Below are positions 22,771-32,002 of a stretch of 64,000 bases of DNA, in pieces. Both the position numbers and the translations under genes were made by a program. Source of the DNA: Selaginella moellendorffii. Taxonomy: Eukaryota > Streptophyta > Lycopodiopsida > Selaginellales > Selaginellaceae. Under the pieces are notes generated by a model that saw only the letters and a program-made list of their open reading frames with translations, ran no database searches and had not been told where the DNA came from. Within the stretch, counting starts at the first letter, position 1, and each line of letters opens with the position of its first letter. The DNA lies in the NCBI RefSeq assembly GCF_000143415.4, contig NW_003314264.1, positions 3,135,444-3,199,443 on the forward strand, in the 5' to 3' direction.

Positions 22771-23031
22771 AAAACTCGGTGGAGTTGGCTGGAGTTCGTC
22801 TTCGCTCGAGATCTTCTATATCTGCTTGATTTAATTGGTAACACACAAACATGGCAACTTAATTTAGTTTTACAAATATTATTTCTTTTTATTCCATGCT
22901 TAGAAACTTTATACAAACGGAAATCTGTTGCAAGAAGAGCAACTACAACAACACAAGTACTAGGTAGAGATGGACAGCTGCTTCTAGAATACTACTCATG
23001 TCGCAGCTCCATCGTATCTAGATAGTAGCTT

Positions 23032-23458
23032 TCACTTGTGGCAGCTGCAATCGTTGCAGGAGCAGTTTGGCCCACACTTGCATCCATTCTCCTCTCGCGA
23101 CATGACAGATTCCCCAGAGATTCCAGACGAGGCGGAGACAATGCTGCTCAAGCTGTGTCACACGACCTCGTGATTAGCCAAACCAGCCGCCAAAGATTTC
23201 CCAAATTTGAAATTCGAAAAAAAGTGCACGAACCTCATGTCTCCAGCAGCCTCTCGCATGAGCAGAGTGCTCTCATCAAAGGAGCGGCCGCACCTAGGAC
23301 ATCACAAGCCAAGGATGTGAGAACCCGCGAATTCACAAAGAGGGCTTTCACAGGCCCGGCGAAATCAAAGCTCCGGGGCGCTCGAAAACTCACTTGCAGC
23401 CGCTGCCGCAGGAGCAGTTCGACCCGCAGTTGCAGTTGGCACTTCCGCAGCTAGACAT
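23032..23458 (-). CDS. metallothionein
   Basis: Cytosolic Cys-rich chelator of Cu/Zn. Three exons (23394-23458, 23234-23293, 23032-23152) give 81 residues. The N-terminal domain begins MSSCGSANCNCGSNCSCGSG and the C-terminal one ends CKCGPNCSCNDCSCHK before a TGA. They are joined by a Cys-free linker of about 40 residues, the usual two-cluster plant layout. Introns of 100 and 81 bp have good GT/AG borders and phases fit. The middle exon is the least certain part because the linker is not conserved. The family is clear from the CxC/CxxC spacing; the subtype does not match the seed plant classes exactly. Confidence 0.88.
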
Positions 23459-24136
23459 TTTCGAGCGATCGAAGCGAAGAAGAAAAACTAGCGAGAGAAG
23501 AAAGCAGCTAAGCTATACACCAAAAATACTCTAACTTCCCGTGCGTTTTATTGGCTGATCGACCGGCTGTAGCCGGTAGACACGACGCCCTGTACCGTGG
23601 AACCCACCGGCTACAGGCAGTCGTTCAACCTTATGGCACGTAAAGTTGCCCCTCACCGCCACGTGCACGTCGCGACGAGGGGTAAAAACCAAGGAGCACG
23701 GCACCTCGGGACCACGTGGCAAGCTTCCATTGCTTACAACTCTACGGTGCACGACAAAGTGGCACCAATAATGCCAACAAGTGGAATTTTCTGTGACGGA
23801 ATCAGTTTTGATGATGCCAAATAAGCGGCCACATTTTGTTTTGACTCGGATATTCCGTGATATTTTTTGGTTTTCCCAATGTTGACCTTCTTGTACTACA
23901 ATACTTGTACTGCAGCAAACGTAATAGATGATACCTTTGGCTGAAGCGTCACTCGAAGAGGTAAGCAGCACCACCAAGTTAGCTAGCTCTAATATCCCGG
24001 AGATTTCACAATCAACGTCTAGGTTGGCTCGACCGAATCAAACCAACCCAACAAAAATGAAGTCATTCTTATAGCTTTGTCCCCACCAGATCCGTCTTAT
24101 AGATAACACAAACGACCTTGCCTTTTAGGGTTCTTC
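23459..24136. promoter_or_regulatory. divergent intergenic region with G-boxes and an inverted repeat
   Basis: Separates the metallothionein (minus) from the RsmE gene (plus). CACGTG occurs near 23662 and 23713. CTGTAGCCGGT near 23566 and its complement ACCGGCTACAG near 23607 form an 11-bp stem around a loop of about 30 nt. G-boxes bind bZIP/bHLH factors; a role here is inferred. Confidence 0.4.
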
Positions 24137-25384
24137 ATGGCGACGGCGCTTCCCCGCTTCTACTGCGACAGCCTGCCCACTTCAAAGGTATAAAAACGGA
24201 CCCTCTCCTTTGTCTCGATTCGGTCGATTATAGGATAGAATGTCGCTGCGCTACAGGGCACGGCTGTGGAGATTGATGGGCAAGAGTTTTGGCACATGAC
24301 AAAGGCCTTGCGGCTTGGACAAGATCAAAGGTTTACTTTGTTTGTTGGTGTCTCCGGAAGAAAGAATTTCTTACAACTTTGGACTTACAGGGTCGAGCTG
24401 TTTAACGGGCGGGGCGGCATTGTCACCGCGGCTGTCTCGGCTGTTAGAAGGTCCAATGTGGAGCTTGTGGCCGTGGAGGATCTTTGCACGCTTCCACCAC
24501 CAGTCGACAGCGAGAATTGGCATCTAGTGGCTGCTTTCGGTATGCTACCAAATCGCAAAACATTGTAGCCATCTAGCCGGCGATTTCATGAATCCTTGCT
24601 TTTTCTTTCCAGCCGATTTGAAAGGTGGACGAGCCGACTGGATGGTCGAGAAATGCACGGTGTGGCTTGGAAGAAAAGTAAACTCCTAGCTTGTGTTCTT
24701 ATAGTGTCTTTTTCGCTTTGGTCCCAGGAGCTAGGAGCGAGAACCTTGACTCCACTCGCAACCGAGAGGTCCACCGGAGTTTGTAGCAACAGGAGCACTA
24801 GATGGAAACGGGTTGTCCTCGCTGCTACCAAGCAATGTTGGTCACTTTTGTAAGATTGTAGCCTTATTCTTTTCTTTCTAAATTGATGTTTCCTGCTTTG
24901 CAGGTCAAAGGCTACACTCTATGGAGCTGCGAGAGTCTCTTAACATCAGCTCACTCAAATCACAGGTGCTAAAAAACAATTAAGACAGTGCTAAGAAACT
25001 AGCTATGACTGAATCCGCAACTTGAAGGTTTCTGGATCATCCCACGTTTCTTTGCTAGCCACAGCAGGCGCCACGGAAATTGTCGAAGTTTTCAACGATT
25101 CAAGCAAAGATATCAGAGGAGGAACTCTCATTGTTGGACCAGAAGGAGGTAAAAGCTTGTCCAAATTTCCTCGAAAGCTTTTGATGATTTTTTCTTCCAA
25201 CTTTTTTGTTCTGTTGATAGATTTCACAGAAGAGGAAAAGTATGATCTTGTAGCAGCCGGTGCCATGCCTGTTGGTCTGGGCCATCGGAGGCTACGAGTC
25301 GAGACCGCGGCCATCGCCATGCTTGCAACAGTGATGATGGTGTCCGAGGCAAAAGCTACAAGAAGAAAAGCAAAAGCCCTGTGA
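24137..25384 (+). CDS. RsmE-family 16S rRNA m3U1498 methyltransferase, organellar
   Basis: SPOUT/trefoil-knot enzyme that methylates N3 of a uridine in small-subunit rRNA, here probably in plastid or mitochondrial ribosomes. Eight exons: 24137-24187, 24257-24330, 24391-24539, 24613-24659, 24728-24836, 24904-24965, 25028-25148, 25221-25384; 258 residues. Family motifs in order: VELFNGRGG, DLKGGRADWMVEKCTELGAR, TPLATERS, TRWKRVVLAATKQC, TLIVGPEGDFTEEE and LGHRRLRVETAAIAML (the AdoMet-binding knot). The stretch before the first motif is short for a transit peptide, so the true start could lie upstream. The next gene begins about 55 bp downstream on the same strand. Confidence 0.92.
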
Positions 25385-25439
25385 GAATCTAGTGCAAAGT
25401 TGCTCTCTTTTTTTGTCTAGGGCTTTGATTGATGCTACC

Positions 25440-25973
25440 ATGGCCAAGCTTGGACTTCGCTCCATCTTCATGCTCATGGCGATAATCCTCCTGGCAGTGG
25501 GTCTGTACCAGAGGCTTTGGGTCGTGCAAATGGACCTCAACCACGAGCGCCACAACAGGTATCTGTCTGATCGATTGCTACATTCTTCCTTTTTTCTCTT
25601 TTGCCTGGATCCAGACAGATCTACCAAAAACTTTACAATGAAGCGCTAGACGAGGTCGCCGAGTGGAGGAAGAAGCTCGACGTGGAGCTCGAGAGTAGCG
25701 AGAAACACCAACAAAGGTTGCAACAAGTTAAGCTCTCTCTTTCTCTCCATGCCTCAATGAGAGGGTTCTTAACCAGCGCGATTCCTTCCAGATGACTGAC
25801 TTGATGCGCGAGAGGGAGCGCACGATTCAGCTGCTTCTCCAGGAAAAGCTCAAGCTCGATCAGGTATGCAAGTCTATTTCCTCGCTCCAAGTTGCTAAAC
25901 GTGGTCTCGTCTCCAGGAGATCAAACGCCTAAACAAGAGCCAGGAGCTTCCAGTGAAACAAAGTCAAATGTAG
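25440..25973 (+). CDS. small single-pass membrane protein with coiled coil
   Basis: Function not recognised. Four exons (25440-25558, 25615-25726, 25792-25863, 25917-25973) with consistent phases give 119 residues. An N-terminal hydrophobic helix (about residues 8-24, FMLMAIILLAVGLYQRLWVV) is followed by a charged region with heptad-like spacing to the end (EALDEVAEWRKKLDVELESS, LMRERERTIQLLLQEKLKLD). That suggests a membrane-anchored coiled coil. Introns are 56, 65 and 53 bp. It may share regulatory sequence with the RsmE gene just upstream. Confidence 0.72.
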
Positions 25974-26039
25974 TCAACCATTTTCAAAGAATCGTAACTA
26001 GAGGTGGCGTTCTTCTCTTTCTTCTTCGTGGTCGCTAGG

Positions 26040-26800
26040 GCTTTCTCCTCGGGCCCCAGCTATGGCGATCGCCGCGGCGGAATAACGCGCTCACGGCTCG
26101 CGAGCGGCCTCGCGGCGGAATAACGCGCTCACGGCTCGCGAGCGGCCTCGCGGCGCACGCGAATCTCCGCGAGAGGAGTTTTATCTCGCGGAGAGTCATG
26201 TTCTCGGCATTCGCCCACAGCGGGCATTTGCGAGAGGCATTGCAGCTCTTCTACAGACTGGATCTTCTCACTTTCACCATGGCATTCGGTGCGTGCTCGC
26301 GCGTTGGAAGCTTGTTAGAGGCCCGGGATTTGTACGCGAGATTTGCCGTGGCATCTGCGCGCTCGCAACGCTTTGATTTACATGTTTGCGGAGTGTGGGA
26401 GCCTGGACAAGGCCCGGGGGCGTTTTCGATGGGATGGATCACAGGAACTCTGTGAACACCATCTTCACGGCCTATGGAAACGATGAGGTACTTCGCCTTC
26501 TTCGAGAATTTGACTTGAGTGGATTTGTAGCAGACTCCGGTCACCTATCTCGCGATCATCAAAGGCTGCTCCAGCTTGAAACGAGGCAAGGAGATCCATG
26601 CTCTGTGATTTAACTCCGGGAGCTTGCGAGATGCCAGAGAGATGTTCGACTCTCTCGTCGCTTTCAACGCCATGATCGCGCGCGGGTGATTTTTAGCGGC
26701 GTGCGGCGGAACTATATCCTGGACAACTCTCCTCAACATGTACGCTCGGTGCGGCAGCCTCCACGACGCGAATAAGGTACGCTGCTTACGTAATGGTGGC
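26040..26800 (+). pseudogene. PPR pseudogene, upstream part
   Basis: PPR units in shifting frames: FSAFAHSGHLREALQLFYRL, TFTMAFGACSRVGSLLEARD, then RGVFDGMDHRNSVNTIFTAY and LNMYARCGSLHDANKV near 26735-26775. Frameshifts separate the blocks, and LINE-like sequence follows. The continuation is probably at 27420-28260. Confidence 0.8.
26073..26155. repeat. 38-bp tandem duplication
   Basis: The GC-rich unit CGCGGCGGAATAACGCGCTC..GCGAGCGGCCT occurs twice (26073-26110, 26111-26148) plus a 7-bp partial third copy. It lies at the 5' end of the PPR relic and disrupts its frame. Confidence 0.92.
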
Positions 26801-26819
26801 TGTTTACGCTCTCCATGGC

Positions 26820-27420
26820 CGCCACCGCAAGGCTATTGTTTGTGGTAGTTCAGGGTCCCAAACCTCTCTAACATATGTGAGAACAATGATCACCTTCATG
26901 TGGCAATATTGTTTACGGGCATCCTATCAAAAAATATTAGCTTGCTTGAGATCACTATGGAATGAGTAATTGGCTACTTGAATATGTCCTGTTGTCTTGG
27001 GTTTATAGGGATTATTTTGTACTTAAGGTACTTGACCTTAACTAGCAAGTGGAGATCATCATTGTCATTTTTGTGTTATGGACGGCCGAATACCATGACT
27101 AGGTTCACAAATAAAGCAATAGCACAGCAAAAGGTCATGAGCAAGTCTAGCTAGCATTGGGAGCCTTGATGAGTTGTGAAAACAGGAAAAATCATCTGCA
27201 TATAGGAGGAGGTACAAGTAGAGATCAGCCATGAAAATGTTGGAAAGATCTCCGTCATGAAAGAGTGTTTCTAATATCAATATAGGGGATAAGGGACACC
27301 TGCTTCACACCTATTGTGTATTTTGCTTTTTACAAGTTTTGCATAAAAGGCAAGTTGACCTTCTATGCATTCTGTGAGAATTGTTGCATAGAGTTGCTTA
27401 ATGGCCTATATCAGCTCTGG
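26820..27420 (-). mobile_element. decayed LINE-type reverse transcriptase fragment
   Basis: The minus strand has a 71-codon open frame with DLYLYLLLYADDFSCF, where YADD is the reverse transcriptase catalytic motif. It is followed by an L-rich, C-containing stretch like the helix after that motif in non-LTR elements. Stops follow. It sits between the two halves of the PPR relic, suggesting insertion into it. Confidence 0.55.
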
Positions 27421-28260
27421 TGGAGTCCATCTCAGTGTTCTACACCATGGACGCATGGACGTGGAGCCGAACTCGGTGACTTTCACCAACACCATTGCTG
27501 CTTAGCTCGATGCTGGAGAACTCGGAAGCTCCACTCACGGATACAGTCCCGTCGCATCAAGCTAGCTCGCGGCCGAGAACTCTCTACTGAAGATGTACGC
27601 AAGCTGCGGAAGCCCGAGAGCTCCTTCGAGCTGATAAGCAGGAAGGACGCATCGTCCTAGAACGCTTTGATAGTGCCTTACATCCAGCAAAACGGGTGCT
27701 GCGGCGCCCTTGCTCTCGCGAAGAGACCTCGAAGGCATCAAGCTGAACTCCGTCACCTTCGTTTACTTGATCACGGCCATCGCTGCTGCCGGCAGCTCCG
27801 GGTGTACGGCCAGGCGAATCCACTCACGGGTTCTCGAGCGCTCCTGGCAGCCGGAGGCCATGGTGGTGATAGCAACGCCTTGATCAACATGTATGCCAGT
27901 CTAGACCGCGCCGCCAGAGTGTTCGAGGAGATGCCGGTGAAGAACGACACGTCCTGGACGGCGCCCAAGCTCTCGAGCTCTACCATGAATGGAGCTCCAC
28001 GGCGAGGGACCATGCGATATAACACTTAGTGTGGTCCTGCTCGCTTGCAATCACTCGGGTCTCCAGGAAGAAGCGTGGTATCACTTTACTTACACGTCGC
28101 GAGACTATGGAATGGAGCTGAAGAGAGTCCACTACCATTGCATGCTCGGTGTCTTTGCGCGGCAGGATATCTTGGAGGAGGCGTGCCATTTGCTAACAAC
28201 GATGCCCTGCGAGGGTGTGCTTTCATGACCCATGGCGTTGGAACCATGCCGTCATAGCCT
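27420..28260 (+). pseudogene. PPR pseudogene, downstream part
   Basis: Pieces in several frames: VEPNSVTFTNTIAA, NSLLKMYASCGSPRAPS, KLNSVTFVYLITAIAAAGSS, NALINMYASLDRAARVFEEM and VHYHCMLGVFARQDILEEAC. Stops and frameshifts break the protein. The last 290 bp (27965-28255) is duplicated at 29075-29345. Confidence 0.82.
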
Positions 28261-28433
28261 AAACATGAATGTAAAAATTATCTATGAATCAAAGATCAAA
28301 TTCGAAGATTAAGTTTGCACATTTTATATTTCTAGAAACCTTTTATGTTAGTAAAATATATCATTTTAACATCAATCATGGCATCGTAAAGAAATATAAG
28401 AGCTTGGCATCAATACTTTTTCTATATATTTAA

Positions 28434-29050
28434 ATGAATTTTACAACACATTATTCACATCTTTTGCGTGGAGAACGAAAACACACAATCAAGCTCTTCT
28501 ACCTGGTTCTTCAATGGAGTTCATCATCTATATATTCACTTCAGTATCAACAGAGGTTCCTGCGTGTGTGTACACGATTAGAATCCATGAAACTTCCTTT
28601 GAAACTTCGGCTGCCTTTGCAGCTTTCTTGCCAAGTTTGCGCTCCGTTTCTCTGTACAACTCATCTTCACACTGCTAATGGTTTTGTCCATCTTCAGGAG
28701 GTTCACCTCGATTCAGGATATCTTGTGGTTGTAGTTTCTTGTCTAAAGAACACACCTAGATTAACAAACTCAGAACGAAAAAGAAGTTCGCAATATACCT
28801 TATCAAGACCAGACCGACCTTCAGCCTTTAGAACATCAAAACTGACAATAGCTTAACCTCCGCATAAGACTTCAATCCGTTAGAATTAGAAACAATTAAA
28901 ATGTTCATGCAACACTTCCTTCATCTTTGTTTGCAGACCAACCAAGGTTGCTGTAACATGCTTACCTCATCACACTTCTTTAGACAAGGAATTGAGGTCT
29001 TTTTCTTTTCCCCCAGTCAATCCGGCTTCTTCCTCCTCGGACTCTGTGTA
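28434..29050 (-). pseudogene. truncated duplicate of the SAS10/UTP3 gene
   Basis: Colinear with the intact SAS10 gene at 29352-32002 but condensed. It matches exons 15 to 13 (28490-28720, including KLAKKAAKAAE-type sequence on the minus strand), then exon 10/intron 9/exon 9 (28725-28850), exon 8/7 (28890-29010) and part of exon 5 (29005-29060). Intron sequence is retained, for example GTTCGCAATATACCTT, so it arose by DNA duplication with internal deletions, not by retrotransposition. No open frame remains. Confidence 0.85.
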
Positions 29051-29074
29051 GAATGCCAGTTTTTTGCATGGCGG

Positions 29075-29345
29075 CCTCGGCCACGGCGCCCGAGCTCTCG
29101 AGCTCTACCATGGACCACGGTAACTCTTCCCTTGTGCTCCTGCTCGCTTGCAACCGCTCGGTGTCGTGGTATCACATCACTGCGAGACTACGCCGTGGAG
29201 CTGGAGAGAGTCCACTACCATTGCATGCTCGGCGTCCTTGCGCGACAGGGCCTCTTGGATGACCCATGGCGATCACAAGCTTGGAACTCTGGCCGTCGAG
29301 CGCTTAAGCACGAATGTGACAACCACTTTATTTCAAGTTCGGAAA
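29075..29345 (+). repeat. duplicate of the PPR pseudogene tail
   Basis: Matches 27965-28255: CTCTCGAGCTCTACCATG, then AGAGTCCACTACCATTGCAT and GATGACCCATGGCG-type sequence. It precedes the 3' end of the intact SAS10 gene exactly as 27965-28255 precedes the truncated SAS10 copy, so the two together define one duplicated unit. Confidence 0.85.
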
Positions 29346-29351
29346 TTTGTG

Positions 29352-32002
29352 CTAGCCAAATCTAATACTTCTGCTCAAGTTTGTCCGGATGCCGGTAGGC
29401 TCTCCACCGTAAGGGCCTTTTCCCTCTCTAATTGCACGCACTTGACCCTTTCGCCTGGTCACTGCTTTCCCATGCTTCATCTGAGGAGAGAAGAAAAGAG
29501 TTGTCAAACAGATAACACAATTAAGTTCTTCTACCTTGTACTTCTTCCGAGGGTTCTTCGACAGTTTCTTACGATATGGAGTTAGCCCTCGGTTTTTCAC
29601 CATCTGTATATTATCTTCAGTACACACGGACAAACAGACAGCACGTCATTTACCTCTTCGGTGATAAGCCGTTTACCGGTGTAAGTTTCCTCTTCCGCCT
29701 TGACAACCGGGTTCCTGCGCGTGCACGAATTAGAATCCATGAATCTAACCCCAAACTTACTTTGAAACTTCGGCTGCCTTTGCAGCTTTCTTGGCAAGTT
29801 TGCGCTCCTTCGTTTCTTTATAGAACTCATCTTCGAACTGCTTATGGTCTTCCTCATTTTGTCCATCTTCAGGAGGTTCACTTCGATTCAAGATGTGCTG
29901 TTCTCGCTTTCGCCTCCTTTCCCCAAGATCTTCTTTCACGGGTAAGTCGACATCACCTGAATTTATCTGAAAAAAACAAGTAAAAACACAGTAAACGTGA
30001 AGGTAAGCTTACTTTTGGTTTCTTTTGACGTTTTCCAGCTTCAGCAATGACTTGTAGCATTTTCTTTGGCTGCAAATCGGCATTCGTACCATAATCATCT
30101 CCCAAGTCATCGAGCAAGCCCCCGTGCCTGCCAGCATGTTATTTATCGAATACTCCCTTGTATTCTTTGAATCATTTACCGTTTCTTCGACTTCTTTGAC
30201 TTTGAGTCTGGTATTCGGGCAGGCTCAAGAAGACTGTCCCGTTTGGCCTTCTCTTCTAGCCTTTTCATTTCCCTGAGCATGCTTTTACTTTCCTCTCCGA
30301 TCAGCTGACCTGACTGCACCCGTATGTTAGCTAGTTCATGCTTTATATCAAAACTAGTTGTCCAAACCTTATCTGAAGCAGAGGTGCTAGTAACTGGCTG
30401 CTGCTTCTCCAAAATTGGAATCTCGCCAATAGGAATACTATTTAAGTCCTGCATAACAATCACAGTTTCCTAGTGAGAACAAAAGAACACAATCCATACC
30501 TTCTCAATATGCTTGGGGGCATTTAACAGATCCGGATCTATTGACACGAACCTGTCAACTTGTGGTTGTAGTTTCTTGTCTAAAGAATGTACCTGCAGGT
30601 TGCCAAGATAAAAAAAACTCAGAAGGAAATTAAGTTCGCAATATACCTTCTCAAGCAGCATACGTATCTCCACAAGCCTTGCAATGACTGGATGGTCACA
30701 TACAGACCGACCTTCAGCCTTTAGGAGAAGATAGAAAACGATTGATTGACAGTAGCTTAATAGAAGCATGTGCTTGAGCTCCGCGTAAGACTTCAACTCC
30801 TTCGCAACTTTCCCGATTTCAATCTGTTAACAGTGCATTAGAAACAGTTAAAATGTTGCTTTACAACCTTCTTCAGAAGCGGTTGTACTTTGTGCTCTAG
30901 TTCATACAACGCTTCCTTCAATTCTGCTTGCAAACCAACCAACTCTGGGGCGTTGCTGCAACACGTAACCAAAATAAAATTTTCCATTACAACAGTAGAT
31001 GCTTACCTCATCACTACTCGCAATTTCTCGTCCTTAGACAAGGAATTGAGATCTTTTCTCACCTTCTCCATCTCAATCGGCACACTGTGTTCAACGTCTT
31101 CCTGTACGGATTAAGCATGTGAAATGGAACAAAAACGAAAAAAAAAAAATGTAGCTTCACCTCTAATGTATCAGCTTCTCCGTCCAGGTTTTCCTCAGTA
31201 TCCTGGTCAAAATCCTCCGGGCGAAGACTTTCAGCCAACTTTTTCTGTATTCGCCGGGCTTCTGCTTCCTCCAATGCAGGACCTTCTTCATCGCTAGATT
31301 GGATCTACAAGGAGGCGAGTTTTTACAACATATGATACTGGAGAACCACGAATACTTACTTCGTAGTCAATGTTATCAGCTGCATAATAATCCCTTTTTC
31401 TTTTCCCCCAGTCAAGTTTCTCTTTGTCGGCATCTTCCTCCTCTGACTCTTCATCGTCTTCATCGTGTAGAATGCCGGTCCTTTGCCTCAGGAACTTCGC
31501 TTGCCTCTCAACTACAAACATAAAAGGGTCTCAGTGAGAAGAAAGCAGAAAAAACCTTGGCAACAAGCATTACTTTTTGCAGCCATGTCATCGATCTCCT
31601 CTTCTGGAAGATCTTCATCGCTTTCCTCCTGCACAAAGATAAAAATTCATGTCACGAACGCAATACATCATACTTACTTCGTCCCCATCGTCTTCGCTTT
31701 CATTTTCTTCTAGATCCAAGACCGGATTCTCCAACTCTTCCTCCTCCGAGTCTGTTAGTAAAAGCTCAGACAAACTACGTCTGTAACAAGAACGACTCAC
31801 CTGTTTCCTCCAGTGGTATTTTATCCCGATTGCTGTGAACTGAGGAGAAAAACTATGAAGGAAGAGACAGGAAAGAAATGGAAAACATACACTTATCAAT
31901 CTCATCGTCCATGCTCTCGTCGGAAGCATCTCGCACAACATTTTTTGGCTTAGTTTTCTCCTTGATCAAAGCCTTCGACCTAGATTTCTTCAATCTTCCC
32001 AT
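29352..32002 (-). CDS. SAS10/UTP3 small-subunit processome protein
   Basis: Nucleolar factor in U3-dependent 18S rRNA processing (yeast Sas10/Utp3; THAL in Arabidopsis). Sixteen exons: 31891-32002, 31801-31839, 31678-31751, 31574-31628, 31360-31511, 31161-31304, 31007-31101, 30868-30955, 30647-30823, 30500-30592, 30180-30448, 30013-30127, 29761-29966, 29654-29714, 29535-29603, 29352-29480; 625 residues. The N-terminal third is acidic (DSEEEELENPVLDLEENESE). A central Sas10/Utp3/C1D domain includes KSYAELKHMLLLSYCQSI and RLVEIRMLLEKVHSLDKK. The C-terminal Sas10 signature reads MVKNRGLTPYRKKLSKNPRK, then KAVTRRKGQVR and GIRTNLSRSIRFG before the stop. Length and domain order fit the family well. 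Confidence 0.95.
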
